Shown here one piece after another: positions 17,101 through 24,981 of a stretch of 42,606 nucleotides of DNA. Position numbers and translations under genes: made by a program. Position 1 is the stretch's first letter. The number at the start of each line of letters is the position of its first letter. The notes beneath the pieces were generated by a model that did not search any database, had not been told where the DNA came from, and saw nothing but the letters and a program-made list of their open reading frames with translations. Source of the stretch: Streptococcus vestibularis ATCC 49124 (GTDB lineage: Bacteria; Bacillota; Bacilli; Lactobacillales; Streptococcaceae); contig NZ_GL831112.1 in assembly GCF_000188295.1 (NCBI RefSeq), positions 695,017 through 737,622 of the forward strand. Reading direction: 5' to 3'.

Positions 17101-17722
17101 GCGTTCGATTAAGGCTCTGGGTCCTGTCAATGTGGACGCTATTGCTCAATTTGAAGAGGTTAAGCAACGTCTTGATTTCTTGAACGGACAAAAGGATGAT
17201 TTGCTCGAAGCTAAGAGTCTCCTTCTGAATACCATAAATGACATGGATGATGAAGTGAAATCACGCTTTAAAGCAACTTTTGAGGCTATCCGAGAAAGCT
17301 TTAAACAGACCTTTACCCAGATGTTTGGTGGAGGTTCTGCCGACTTGATTTTGACCTCAGACAATCTCCTAGAGGCTGGGGTAGAAATTTCTGTGCAGCC
17401 ACCAGGTAAGAAAATTCAATCACTTAACCTTATGTCAGGCGGTGAAAAGGCCTTGTCAGCTTTGGCTCTTCTCTTTGCCATCATTCGTGTTAAGACTATA
17501 CCTTTTGTAATCCTTGACGAAGTAGAAGCGGCTTTGGATGAAGCTAATGTTAAACGCTTCGGGGACTACCTTAATCGTTTTGACAAGTCTAGTCAATTTA
17601 TTGTGGTTACCCACCGTAAGGGAACCATGTCAGCAGCAGACTCTATTTATGGGGTGACCATGCAGGAATCAGGTGTCTCAAAAATTGTTTCAGTTAAACT
17701 AAAAGACCTCGATTTTGACTAA
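14189..17722 (+). CDS. smc: Chromosome partition protein Smc
   Basis: Chromosome condensation and segregation ATPase that works with ScpA and ScpB. At 1177 residues it is full length. The N-terminal head has Walker A GPNGSGKSN (32-40). Long coiled coils (~165-500 and ~680-1020) flank a hinge near 505-670 rich in glycine (GAVSEHL, RPGGAFAGG). The C-terminal head carries the ABC signature LMSGGEKALSALALL (~1083) and Walker B PFVILDEVEAALDEANV (~1107). Translational coupling with rnc is likely given the 2-bp gap. A terminator follows at 17748. Confidence 0.98.
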   Translation: MYLKSIEMQGFKSFADKTQVVFDKGVTAVVGPNGSGKSNITESLRWALGESSAKSLRGGKMPDVIFAGTEVRKALNYAEVAVTLDNSDGFIAGAGETIRVERHIYRNGDNDYLIEGRKVRLRDIHDLFMDTGLGRDSFSIISQGRVEAIFNAKPEERRAIFEEAAGVLKYKTRKKETESKLNQTQDNLDRLEDIIYELDGQVKPLEKQAATAKRYLELDEERRQTQLNLLVHDIEIGKSELSQTQEDLAEVKEKLTSYYEERHHLETENQELKQKRHQISEQISSDQQTLVDVTRLISDFERQIDLYTMESQQRSEKKEETASRLSELESLKAEAQASLDKVNQRKVKLDAELNTIAQELTAIQKDLEQFTDDPDTLIERLREDYVGLMQEEAKVSNSLTQVTHDMDSQTQALEAQAEEFKQAQADLLSAQEVASETQKVYQVAKESLQSLLASYKEKAQVYQAIDKDYQEAQKQMFDLMDHLKSKDARRQSLESIQKNHSNFYAGVKAVLQNAQSIQGIIGAVSEHLTFDTRYQTALEIAMGASGQNIIVEDEGAAKRSIDYLKRNRQGRATFLPLTTIKPRQLNGQFAQSLANAPGFIGMASDLVTYEERLSNILQNLLGVTAIFDTIDNANKAARAVRFQVRMVTLDGSEIRPGGAFAGGTNKQNNNLFIKPELDALTAEINQIKVQLSDSEAKVEALKTKRKALQKELDDLKVDGENARLQEQKLDLEHQQALSEVEKNRTLVDSFKQDSQGTDGANLQDKAEQFKAELAQIASKREAINDRIEAIKEDKDALGQQKQVLLDKQSELQLKERDLQAELRFAKTESNRLQADLSELMKESDNLQALLNNQVNDDQTDRLPHLQAQHKEAVQRKDDLEQALVRAKIQLQDYEGQLEDLEERLAKAGNRNEDLIRQQTRLEERESQISQSLRKFATQLAEDYQMTLEVAKGQACPLDNVDQTRQNLQGLERSIKALGPVNVDAIAQFEEVKQRLDFLNGQKDDLLEAKSLLLNTINDMDDEVKSRFKATFEAIRESFKQTFTQMFGGGSADLILTSDNLLEAGVEISVQPPGKKIQSLNLMSGGEKALSALALLFAIIRVKTIPFVILDEVEAALDEANVKRFGDYLNRFDKSSQFIVVTHRKGTMSAADSIYGVTMQESGVSKIVSVKLKDLDFD

Positions 17723-17747
17723 AAATAGATTATATGTTCATGAAAGA

Positions 17748-17776
17748 TAGTTGATAGCTTTATCACTATTTTTTTA
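17748..17776 (+). terminator. Terminator of rnc-smc
   Basis: TAG-t-TGATA (17748-17756) pairs with TATCA-CTA (17761-17768) around GCTT with one bulged T, followed by a run of T. Confidence 0.6.
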
Positions 17777-17795
17777 TAGTCTCGAAAAAATTGAA

Positions 17796-17943
17796 ATGAC
17801 TTTCAGAAAAAAATAAGGTTGCCGCGTCTATTTTACTGCTCATCTTTTTCAGTTTGAGACTAGGCCTATTTGATACGGGCATTGACCATTACTTGAATGA
17901 TTTCTCCAAAAAGAATAGTTTCAAAAATACCTTATTGAATTGA
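17796..17943 (+). pseudogene. Possible broken small membrane ORF
   Basis: From ATG 17796 the frame hits TAA after six codons at a 7-A run. If that run had six A, the frame would stay open to the TGA at 17941 and give 48 residues with one hydrophobic segment (AASILLLIFFSLRLGLF). There is no ribosome binding site and I recognise no family. It may be a gene fragment or chance. Confidence 0.2.
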
Positions 17944-17958
17944 CGTAACTGTAGGCAC

Positions 17959-17987
17959 TTGAAAGCACAACTAATTTTTGATAGAAT
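17959..17987 (+). promoter_or_regulatory. Promoter of the pheS T-box leader
   Basis: TTGAAA (17959-17964), 17-base spacer, TAGAAT (17982-17987), placing the transcript start near 17994. Confidence 0.7.
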
Positions 17988-17993
17988 GGTGGT

Positions 17994-18195
17994 AATTAAA
18001 TAGAAGTCGTAGAGACTAGTAACCTTATGGAAATTGACAGGGATTGGGGGCCATGGACTGGAAGCCTCCTCAAGGGAAGTTTGGCGAATTCACTCATGAA
18101 GACGGCTGACGAATCAAGGTCTGGGAAACCAGATAAAAAACGGATGGTACCGCGTGTCAACGCTCCGGGTTGGAGTTCTGGCATGTGGTTTTTTG
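17994..18195 (+). promoter_or_regulatory. T-box riboswitch (tRNA-Phe) of the pheS operon
   Basis: The conserved T-box GGATGGTACCGCG is at 18142-18154. Its TGGT would pair with the ACCA end of uncharged tRNA-Phe, whose discriminator base is A. The specifier is most likely TTC at 18089-18091 in the GAATTCA loop on the 3' side of stem I, matching phenylalanine. The terminator forms between ACCGCGTG (18149-18156) and CATGTGGT (18182-18189) with six T behind it, and overlaps the T-box, so binding of uncharged tRNA would favour readthrough into pheS. Confidence 0.92.
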
Positions 18196-18232
18196 TTTGC
18201 GATTCGAAATTGTCACATCAGAAAGGAATCTC

Positions 18233-19276
18233 ATGGATTTACAAACACAATTGCAAGAGTTGAAAACCTCAATGCAGGCTAAACTGGCTGAAATGCGCGG
18301 TGAACACTCTAAGGAATTACAAGAATTGCGTGTTGCAGTTTTAGGTAAAAAGGGCTCTTTGACGGACCTTTTGAAGGGACTTAAGGACCTTCCTAATGAA
18401 GAACGCCCTAAAGTTGGTAAAATGGTCAACGAAGTTCGTGACGTTTTGACTGAAGCTTTTGACGAAGCCACTAAAATTGTCGAAGCTGCTAAAATTCAAG
18501 CACAACTTGACTCTGAAAGTCTTGACGTAACTCTTCCAGGACGCCAAGTTAAACTTGGTAACCGTCATATTCTTAGCCAAACAGCTGAAGAAATCGAAGA
18601 CATTTTCTTGGGGATGGGCTTCCAAATCGTTGATGGTTTTGAAGTTGAGACTGATTACTATAACTTTGAACGTATGAACTTGCCTAAGGATCACCCAGCG
18701 CGTGACATGCAAGATACTTTCTATATTACGGAAGAAATTTTGCTTCGTACTCACACAAGTCCTGTTCAAGCTCGTACACTTGATAAACACGATTTTTCTA
18801 AAGGTCCACTTAAGATGATCTCACCAGGACGTGTTTTCCGTCGTGATACCGATGATGCGACTCACAGCCACCAGTTCCACCAAATCGAAGGTTTGGTCGT
18901 TGGTAAAAACATCTCAATGGGTGATCTTAAGGGAACGCTTGAGATGATTATTCAAAAAATGTTTGGTGCAGAACGTCAAATCCGTTTGCGTCCTTCTTAC
19001 TTCCCATTCACTGAACCTTCCGTTGAGGTTGACGTGTCATGCTTCAAGTGTGGAGGTAAAGGATGTAACGTATGTAAAAAGACAGGTTGGATTGAAATCC
19101 TTGGTGCTGGTATGGTTCACCCACAAGTGCTTGAGATGTCAGGTGTTGATTCTGAAGAATATTCAGGTTTCGCCTTTGGTCTTGGTCAAGAACGTATTGC
19201 CATGCTTCGTTATGGTATTAACGACATCCGTGGTTTCTATCAAGGGGATGTTCGTTTCTCAGAACAGTTTAAATAA
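18233..19276 (+). CDS. pheS: Phenylalanyl-tRNA synthetase, alpha subunit
   Basis: Catalytic subunit of the alpha2-beta2 enzyme that charges tRNA-Phe. The 347-residue product has the N-terminal coiled coil that contacts tRNA (residues 1-85) and the class II core from ~105. Motif 2 is at [22 protein letters not shown] and motif 3 at [14 protein letters not shown] near the end. The start at 18233, preceded by GAAAGGA, gives the usual family N-terminus [11 protein letters not shown]; an upstream in-frame start would lie inside the T-box terminator. An acetyltransferase gene separates it from pheT, an order also found in other streptococci. Confidence 0.97.
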   Translation: MDLQTQLQELKTSMQAKLAEMRGEHSKELQELRVAVLGKKGSLTDLLKGLKDLPNEERPKVGKMVNEVRDVLTEAFDEATKIVEAAKIQAQLDSESLDVTLPGRQVKLGNRHILSQTAEEIEDIFLGMGFQIVDGFEVETDYYNFERMNLPKDHPARDMQDTFYITEEILLRTHTSPVQARTLDKHDFSKGPLKMISPGRVFRRDTDDATHSHQFHQIEGLVVGKNISMGDLKGTLEMIIQKMFGAERQIRLRPSYFPFTEPSVEVDVSCFKCGGKGCNVCKKTGWIEILGAGMVHPQVLEMSGVDSEEYSGFAFGLGQERIAMLRYGINDIRGFYQGDVRFSEQFK

Positions 19277-19292
19277 GGTTTAGGAGGTTGTC

Positions 19293-19811
19293 ATGTCAGT
19301 CGTTATTCGTAAGGTTCTTCCGGAAGAAGTAGCAGAATTAAAAGTTATCTCCGAAGATACCTTTAGAGAGACTTTTGCTCATGATAATACCGAGGCTCAG
19401 TTGCAAGGTTACTTCGACACCACACTTTCTGAAGAAGTTCTCTTGGATGAAATCATTCATGAAGAATCGCGATACTTTTTCATTCTCGTTGATGGTGAAA
19501 AGGCAGGTTTTCTAAAGACCAATGTTGGTTCTGCTCAAACAGAGCAGCATTTGGACAATGCCTTTGAAATTCAACGTATATATATTAGTCAGGCCTTCCA
19601 AGGCATGGGTTTGGGTAAGCAACTCTTTGAATTTGCATTGCAGGAAGCCCGTGATCTAGGTTGTGATTGGGCCTGGTTGGGTGTTTGGGAAAGAAATTTC
19701 AAAGCACAGATATTTTACGATAAATATGGCTTTGAAAAATTTTCAGAACACGATTTTCCAGTTGGTGATGGTAAAGTGGACTGTGATTGGTTACTAAAAT
19801 TGAAATTATAA
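19293..19811 (+). CDS. GNAT acetyltransferase between pheS and pheT
   Basis: A 172-residue N-acetyltransferase with the acetyl-CoA loop QAFQGMGLGKQL near residue 104 and a C-terminal WERNFKAQIFYDKYGFEKF segment typical of the fold. It follows pheS by 16 bp with AGGAGG at 19281-19287, so it shares the T-box-controlled transcript. The substrate is unknown; its fixed place inside the phe synthetase operon is conserved in streptococci, but I know of no established link to tRNA charging. Confidence 0.88.
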   Translation: MSVVIRKVLPEEVAELKVISEDTFRETFAHDNTEAQLQGYFDTTLSEEVLLDEIIHEESRYFFILVDGEKAGFLKTNVGSAQTEQHLDNAFEIQRIYISQAFQGMGLGKQLFEFALQEARDLGCDWAWLGVWERNFKAQIFYDKYGFEKFSEHDFPVGDGKVDCDWLLKLKL

Positions 19812-20026
19812 ACCTATTATTAAGTTGATAGAGAGGAGTTTATAAGGCGATTAAACGTGTCAGTTCGTCTTCCTCTTATATCAGCTATACATATTCCTAA
19901 ATTACAGAAAGGATTTGAACCCGCCCTAAGCTCTGGGCAAAAAAGATAAAGTCACATAGGTGCGTTGCACCAACGTTGCCTTTCCTATTTTTGCTGAGAG
20001 CTATTAACGGGCTTGGTATCATTATT
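19812..20026 (+). promoter_or_regulatory. Structured 215-nt leader of pheT, function unknown
   Basis: No coding frame is evident before the pheT ATG at 20027. Visible pairings are GCCC/GGGC (19923-19940 region), GGTGC/GCACC (19960-19972), and a long-range match of CCCG plus GCTCT near 19920-19936 with AGAGC plus CGGG near 19996-20011. No T-box consensus, no clear terminator T-run and no good Shine-Dalgarno before the ATG were found. It could be a processing or translational control region. Confidence 0.35.
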
Positions 20027-22434
20027 ATGCTAGTTAGTTATAAATGGTTAAAAGAGTTGGTTGATGTGGATGTTACCACTGCTGAACTCGCTGAAAAAAT
20101 GTCGACGACAGGTATTGAAGTGGAAGGTGTTGAGACACCTTCTGAAGGCTTGTCTAAATTGGTTGTTGGTCATGTCTTGACATGTGAAGACGTACCTGAA
20201 ACACACTTGCACTTGTGTCAAGTAGATACAGGAGATGCTGAAGGTCCACGTCAAATTGTATGTGGCGCTCCAAATGTCACTGCTGGAATCAAGGTCATTG
20301 TTGCCATTCCTGGTGCACGCATTGCGGACAATTACAAAATTAAAAAGGGAAGATTCGAGGCATGGAATCTCTCGGTATGATCTGTTCTTTGGCAGAACTT
20401 GGACTTCCAGATAACATTATTCCTAAGGAATTTGCAGATGGAATCCAAATTTTGCCTGAAGATGCTGTTCCTGGAGATAGCATTTTCCCATATCTCGACC
20501 TTGATGACGAAATTATCGAATTGTCAATCACACCTAACCGTGCCGATGCCCTTTCTATGCGTGGTGTGGCTCATGAAGTTGCTGCAATCTATGGTAAATC
20601 TGTTCATTTCCCAGAAAAACCAGTTACTGAAGACAGCAAACCAGCCTCTGATAAGATTTCAGTAGCTATTGAAAGTGATAAAGTGGCTACTTATGCTAGT
20701 CGTGTGGTTGAGAATGTCACGGTTCAACCAAGTCCACAATGGTTACAAAACCTTCTTATGAATGCTGGTATCCGTCCAATCAACAATGTGGTAGATGTGA
20801 CAAACTATGTTCTTCTTTACTTTGGACAACCAATGCACGCCTTTGATTTGGACAAATTTGAAGATTCACGAATCGTTGCCCGTGATGCCCGTGAGGGGGA
20901 AAAATTGGTGACTCTCGATGGTGAAGAACGTGAATTGACTACTGAAGATATTGTTATTACAGTTGCTGACAAACCAGTTGCCCTAGCAGGTGTTATGGGT
21001 GGCGCTTCAACTGAAATTGACAACAATTCTAAAAACGTTGTTCTTGAAGCTGCTGTTTTTGATGGCAAATCTGTTCGTAAGACGAGCAGCCGTCTTAACC
21101 TTCGTTCAGAATCATCATCACGTTTTGAAAAAGGTATCAATAACGATACTGTCCTTGAAGCGCTTGATTTTGCAGCAGCTATGTTGCAAGAATTGGCAAA
21201 TGGTACTGTTCTTGCAGGCCGTGTTCAAGCAGGTTCAGTCGACACAGAACCAGTCCAAGTTTCTACAAGTCTTGACTATGTGAATGTTCGCCTTGGTACA
21301 GCATTGACTTTTGCAGATATTGAAGATGTCTTTGCAAAACTTGGTTTTGGATTGACAGGTGATGCCGATAAATTCACAGTATCTGTACCACGTCGTCGTT
21401 GGGATATCAGTATCCAAGCAGACTTGGTTGAGGAAATTGCACGTATCTACGGCTATGAAAAATTGCCTACGACACTTCCAGAAGCAGCAGGGACAGCCGG
21501 TGAATTGACTGAAACACAAGTACTTCGCCGTAAGGTTCGTACCATTGCTGAAGGTGCTGGATTGACTGAAATCATCTCATATGCTTTGACAACACCTGAA
21601 AAAGCTGTTGAATTTGCTGTGACACCAAGTAATTTGACTGAGTTGATGTGGCCAATGACTGTTGACCGTTCAGCTCTCCGTCAGAATATGGTTTCTGGCA
21701 TGCTTGATACTGTTGCTTACAATGTTAACCGTAAGAATAGTAACGTTGCTATTTACGAAATCGGTAAGGTCTTTGAACAAAAGGGTAATCCAAAAGAGGA
21801 ATTGCCAAATGAAATCAATACCTTTGCCTTCGCTATTTCTGGTCTTGTCGCTGAAAAAGATTTCCAAACTAAAGCAACGCCAGTTGATTTCTTCTATGCC
21901 AAAGGTATTGTTGAAGCACTCTTTGATAAGCTTGAAGTTTCAGTTGACTATGTAGCGACAAAAGACCTCGCAAGTATGCACCCAGGTCGTACAGCTGCTA
22001 TTGTACTTGATGGTCAAACTATTGGATTCCTTGGTCAAGTTCACCCACAAACTGCCAAAAACTATGGCATTCCTGAGACTTATGTGGCTGAAATTAACCT
22101 TAGTGCTGTCGAAGACGCCTTGCAACCAGATCAACCATTTGTTGAAATCACAAAATTCCCTGCAGTATCACGTGATATCGCCCTTCTTCTCAAGGCAGAA
22201 ATCACTCATCAAGAAGTTCTGGATGCTATCTACTTTGCAGGAGTCAAACGCTTGGTTGCCGTTAAACTCTTCGATGTTTACGCAGGTGAAAAACTTGGTG
22301 CAGGTATGAAATCAATGGCTTATAGCCTTACCTTCCAAAATCCAAATGACAACCTCACAGACGAAGAAGTTGCCAAATACATGGAAAAAATTACTAAAGC
22401 TCTCACTGAAAAAGTTAAAGCAGAAGTACGTTAA
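20027..22434 (+). CDS. pheT: Phenylalanyl-tRNA synthetase, beta subunit, with apparent one-base frameshift
   Basis: Large subunit of phenylalanyl-tRNA synthetase, with editing and tRNA-binding functions. The frame from ATG 20027 ([16 protein letters not shown]) includes the EMAP-like tRNA-binding domain (~40-150) and ends 16 codons after the TAC AAA ATT codons. The rest continues in the -1 frame from about 20347 to 22434. One extra A in GGGAAG near 20347-20352 would read G-K-I-R-G-M-E-S and give a continuous 802-residue protein, normal for streptococci. Downstream lie the B3/B4 editing domain, B5 (~400-475) and the C-terminal anticodon-binding fold. The gene is essential, so sequence error is the likeliest explanation; if real, the second part would have to start at ATG 20362, which lacks a ribosome binding site. 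Confidence 0.9.
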
Positions 22435-22442
22435 TAGTTAGA

Positions 22443-22470
22443 AAATCCATCTGAGAAGATGGATTTTTAA
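22443..22470 (+). terminator. Terminator of the pheS-pheT operon
   Basis: AAATCCATC (22443-22451) pairs with GATGGATTT (22458-22466) around TGAGAA, with T-run. Confidence 0.85.
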
Positions 22471-22502
22471 GTTATTAGACGATATTACATAGAGGAGATA
22501 AT

Positions 22503-23084
22503 TTGTTTTTAGAGTTCTTTAACGGGGTGTGGGGACATTACACTTTTGAATCTGATAAAGTCAATGTACTTATTGATGGCTTACCCAGTTTTGCTTATCC
22601 CTTAGGGCAATTAACATTTTTAGTGTTAGTCTATAGGTTACTCGTTCATCAGTATGTTAAGAAGTTTTTAATCATGTCACCTCAGGATATTTGGGCTTGG
22701 CATAAAGAAACGTTTCGCAAAAGTAAATTATCTTTCATTGTTATCCCAATAGTCTATCTGTTTATTTTCGGAATGACCTATGTTTTGGTTGATGATGTTT
22801 TGGCTACCGTCACTATTTACAAGGATTATGGAGGACCTATAGCTAAAAGCATTGATGGCAAAGTTGAACAAATAGATATTAGTCATGTTGGGTCTAAAAC
22901 GAGTAGTGCTAGGATTAATGCTCACTTTGAAAGTTTTGACGGGCAGACTTATGACATTCACCTGATAAACGGCGATAAAAGAATTGTTAATTATATTCGA
23001 CATAATCAGTCAATGTCCTATCCCTCAACTCTATCCTTTGATAGACATGGCAAACCACTTTACATTGCTAAATTCTGGGAATAA
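22503..23084 (+). CDS. Membrane protein of unknown function
   Basis: A 193-residue protein that I do not recognise. Residues ~30-55 (FAYPLGQLTFLVLVYRLLV) and ~76-100 (FIVIPIVYLFIFGMTYVLV) are probable membrane helices. The C-terminal ~90 residues are soluble and rich in beta-forming residues, with a repeated style of SFDGQTYDIHLINGDKRI. AGAGGAGA (22491-22498) stands 4 bases before TTG at 22503, so a TTG start is the best choice. It follows the pheT terminator and has no evident partner nearby. Confidence 0.7.
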   Translation: MFLEFFNGVWGHYTFESDKVNVLIDGLPSFAYPLGQLTFLVLVYRLLVHQYVKKFLIMSPQDIWAWHKETFRKSKLSFIVIPIVYLFIFGMTYVLVDDVLATVTIYKDYGGPIAKSIDGKVEQIDISHVGSKTSSARINAHFESFDGQTYDIHLINGDKRIVNYIRHNQSMSYPSTLSFDRHGKPLYIAKFWE

Positions 23085-23116
23085 CCAGTCCGAATAGCTC
23101 TTTCGGTGACTTGCAC

Positions 23117-23145
23117 TTGACAAATATGTAAATTCTTTGCATAAT
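23117..23145 (+). promoter_or_regulatory. Promoter of the ATP-cone gene
   Basis: TTGACA (23117-23122), 17-base spacer, CATAAT (23140-23145): near consensus, 29 bases before the ATG at 23175. Confidence 0.75.
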
Positions 23146-23174
23146 AAAAGAAAAAACTTGAAAAGAGGGTAGCC

Positions 23175-23513
23175 ATGCAAATTATTAAACGTAATGGTCA
23201 AGTTGCTGAATTTGATCCTGATAAAATCTACCAAGCCATCTTAAAAGCAGCCCAGACTGTGTATGTTATTGATGATGCTTGGCGCCAAAACCTAGCTCAA
23301 GTGACTCGTAAAGTAGTGCTTGATCTTCAAGACGCCCAAGTGGAACGCCCAACCATTAACATGATTCAGTCATTGGTTGAAAATCGTCTTATGGAAGCTG
23401 GTTTTATCAATATTGCTGAACATTATATTTCATACCGTTTGCAACGAGATTTGGAGCGTAACGGTTATGGTGACAAAGTAATCGTACACCTACGCTTTGA
23501 ACAGACTAAATAA
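23175..23513 (+). CDS. Stand-alone ATP-cone domain protein
   Basis: A 112-residue protein made almost wholly of an ATP-cone: IIKRNGQVAEFDPDKIYQAI at residues 3-22 and the helical TINMIQSLVENRLME segment near 60-75. ATP-cones normally form the nucleotide-sensing N-terminus of ribonucleotide reductases or part of NrdR. Here no catalytic or zinc-ribbon part is attached and no frameshift is apparent, so it may be a free-standing nucleotide sensor or an adaptor. No reductase gene is nearby. Its own near-consensus promoter and a terminator on each side make it a monocistronic unit. Confidence 0.85.
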   Translation: MQIIKRNGQVAEFDPDKIYQAILKAAQTVYVIDDAWRQNLAQVTRKVVLDLQDAQVERPTINMIQSLVENRLMEAGFINIAEHYISYRLQRDLERNGYGDKVIVHLRFEQTK

Positions 23514-23514
23514 T

Positions 23515-23542
23515 AAAAAGCCATTGCTTTGATGGCTTTTTT
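23515..23542. terminator. Bidirectional terminator between the ATP-cone gene and the MocR-type regulator
   Basis: AAAAGCCAT (23516-23524) pairs with ATGGCTTTT (23532-23540), with A and T runs on the two sides serving the convergent genes. Confidence 0.85.
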
Positions 23543-23556
23543 GTGTGTCTGAGTTT

Positions 23557-24822
23557 TTAGTCTGTCATTTTCAAAAGTTTTAAAAAAGTCTTCAGTTCTT
23601 TTCCATGTCCTATTTGCATATAAGTCTCAGAACTCGGTCTTATAAAGGATGTTTCTAAAAAGCGAATTTGTTTCTGAGCTTTGAAATTCTCTAATGAGAC
23701 CCCTTTTGGAAGCTTCCAGGTAATGTGTCTAGGAGAAATCTGATAGGGAATGGAAACCTTAGCTTGCTCGATAGTTTCGTGACTTTTAGCCATGGTTTCT
23801 TGAAAAAGATCACGCAATTTTTTTATATTTTTTTGGAACATGCCATTATCTAGGTAGACTGAGAGGGCCTTCTGCATAATGAGGTTGGTATCGTAGTCGA
23901 TAAGCCCTTTGTGAGCCAAAAAGGTCGCTCTGAGATTTGGTGGTAAGACAACACTCCCCAAACGTAACCCAGGGAAAAGTGCCATGGAAAATGATTTGAT
24001 ATAGATGGTCTGATTTTGGGTATCGTAGTAGTGAATTGGTAGATTTTTACTATCGCTAAAGTCACCCATATAGTCGTCCTCGACGATATAGACATTATAC
24101 TGTTTGGCAAGTTGGGCAAGCTTTTCTTTTTCACTAGCAGTGTAGCTCAATCCAAGAGGATTAGAGTAACGACTAATGGTATAGAAAAACTTAAACTGAC
24201 CAGACTTAAAGTACTCCTCTAATAGTGTGAAGTCCAGACCATCAAAATTGCGATTGATGGTTTCGTAGGCTAGATTCTGACGATTGACTAGTTGGTTCAT
24301 ACGGTGGTAGGTAGGTTGTTCCAAAAGAATTTTGTGAGCACCATTACCGAAATCCATCTGTGATAGGATATAGAGGGCCTGTTGGCTTCCTGAAGTAATG
24401 ACAATTTGATTTGAATTGACATAAATGTCGTCAGATGCAAGGCGATTTTTTAATGCTTCAACCAGTTCTTTTAGTCCAGCTTGCTCATGATAATAGTTGA
24501 AGAGGTAGTCTTGGTGGCCTGCTAAACTTTCATCTAAGCAAAGACGAAAATCCTCGTAGGCTAATTGATTATAGTCATTAAGGTTGAGTAGAACCTTATC
24601 ATTGGATTTAGAGGCGCCCTCGAGAACATAATAGCCACTTTGGGGGACGGCATAAATATAGTTTTGATACTTGAGTTCCAAGAGTGCTCTTTGAGCAGTA
24701 TCTTTACTGCAACCATAAGTTTGGCTAAGCTGACGAATAGATGGTAATTTACTTCCTTTCTCTAATTTACCATTTTGGATATCTTTGGTGATAGTCTCAA
24801 CAATTTCTTGATAAATGCTCAT
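23557..24822 (-). CDS. MocR/PdxR-type GntR regulator with aminotransferase-like domain
   Basis: Transcription regulator of 421 residues: a GntR winged helix (1-70, KLPSIRQLSQTYGCSKDTAQRALLEL) joined to a class I aminotransferase-like domain (~95-421). Such regulators usually sense pyridoxal phosphate; PdxR members control vitamin B6 genes. The YIVEDDYMGDF segment holds the Asp expected to meet the cofactor's pyridine nitrogen. At the usual S-F-S-K cofactor-lysine motif this protein reads SFSM (Met280) before ALFPGLRLG, so Schiff-base formation at that site looks impossible as written. It is divergent from a lipoprotein gene and near a B6-like salvage operon, its probable target. AAGGGG precedes the ATG. 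Confidence 0.88.
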   Translation of the reverse strand: MSIYQEIVETITKDIQNGKLEKGSKLPSIRQLSQTYGCSKDTAQRALLELKYQNYIYAVPQSGYYVLEGASKSNDKVLLNLNDYNQLAYEDFRLCLDESLAGHQDYLFNYYHEQAGLKELVEALKNRLASDDIYVNSNQIVITSGSQQALYILSQMDFGNGAHKILLEQPTYHRMNQLVNRQNLAYETINRNFDGLDFTLLEEYFKSGQFKFFYTISRYSNPLGLSYTASEKEKLAQLAKQYNVYIVEDDYMGDFSDSKNLPIHYYDTQNQTIYIKSFSMALFPGLRLGSVVLPPNLRATFLAHKGLIDYDTNLIMQKALSVYLDNGMFQKNIKKLRDLFQETMAKSHETIEQAKVSIPYQISPRHITWKLPKGVSLENFKAQKQIRFLETSFIRPSSETYMQIGHGKELKTFLKLLKMTD

Positions 24823-24848
24823 AACTGACCCCTTACAGATTTTTTCTT

Positions 24849-24877
24849 ATTCTACCCTATTTGTTCTCTGAGAGCAA
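24849..24877 (-). promoter_or_regulatory. Promoter of the MocR-type regulator
   Basis: On the complement: TTGCTC (24877-24872), 17-base spacer, TAGAAT (24854-24849), about 27 bases before the start codon. Confidence 0.55.
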
Positions 24878-24892
24878 GATGTCTGGAGATAT

Positions 24893-24921
24893 TTGACAAG
24901 ATTATTAGATTTTGACATAAT
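24893..24921 (+). promoter_or_regulatory. Promoter of the lipoprotein gene
   Basis: TTGACA (24893-24898), 17-base spacer, CATAAT (24916-24921). The motif GGAAATACTA (24935-24944) just after the expected start point recurs upstream of the B6 operon. Confidence 0.7.
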
Positions 24922-24981
24922 AAAAAGGTTATTAGGAAATACTAAATTCCTATTTTAAACAAGTTTAAGGAGATTGTAAGA

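Noticed and set aside
19915..19990. tRNA-like sequence on the complement of the pheT leader (GGTTCAAATCC T-arm, acceptor-like ends)
   Set aside because: A T-loop-like string and weak acceptor pairing exist, but no D-arm or anticodon stem can be formed, so it is not called as a tRNA.
20335..20360. Programmed -1 frameshifting in pheT
   Set aside because: The required shift is -1 and an A-rich stretch is present, but the codons are ATT AAA AAG, preceded by T, which is not a canonical slippery heptamer, and no downstream pseudoknot was evident. No other bacterium is known to frameshift in pheT.
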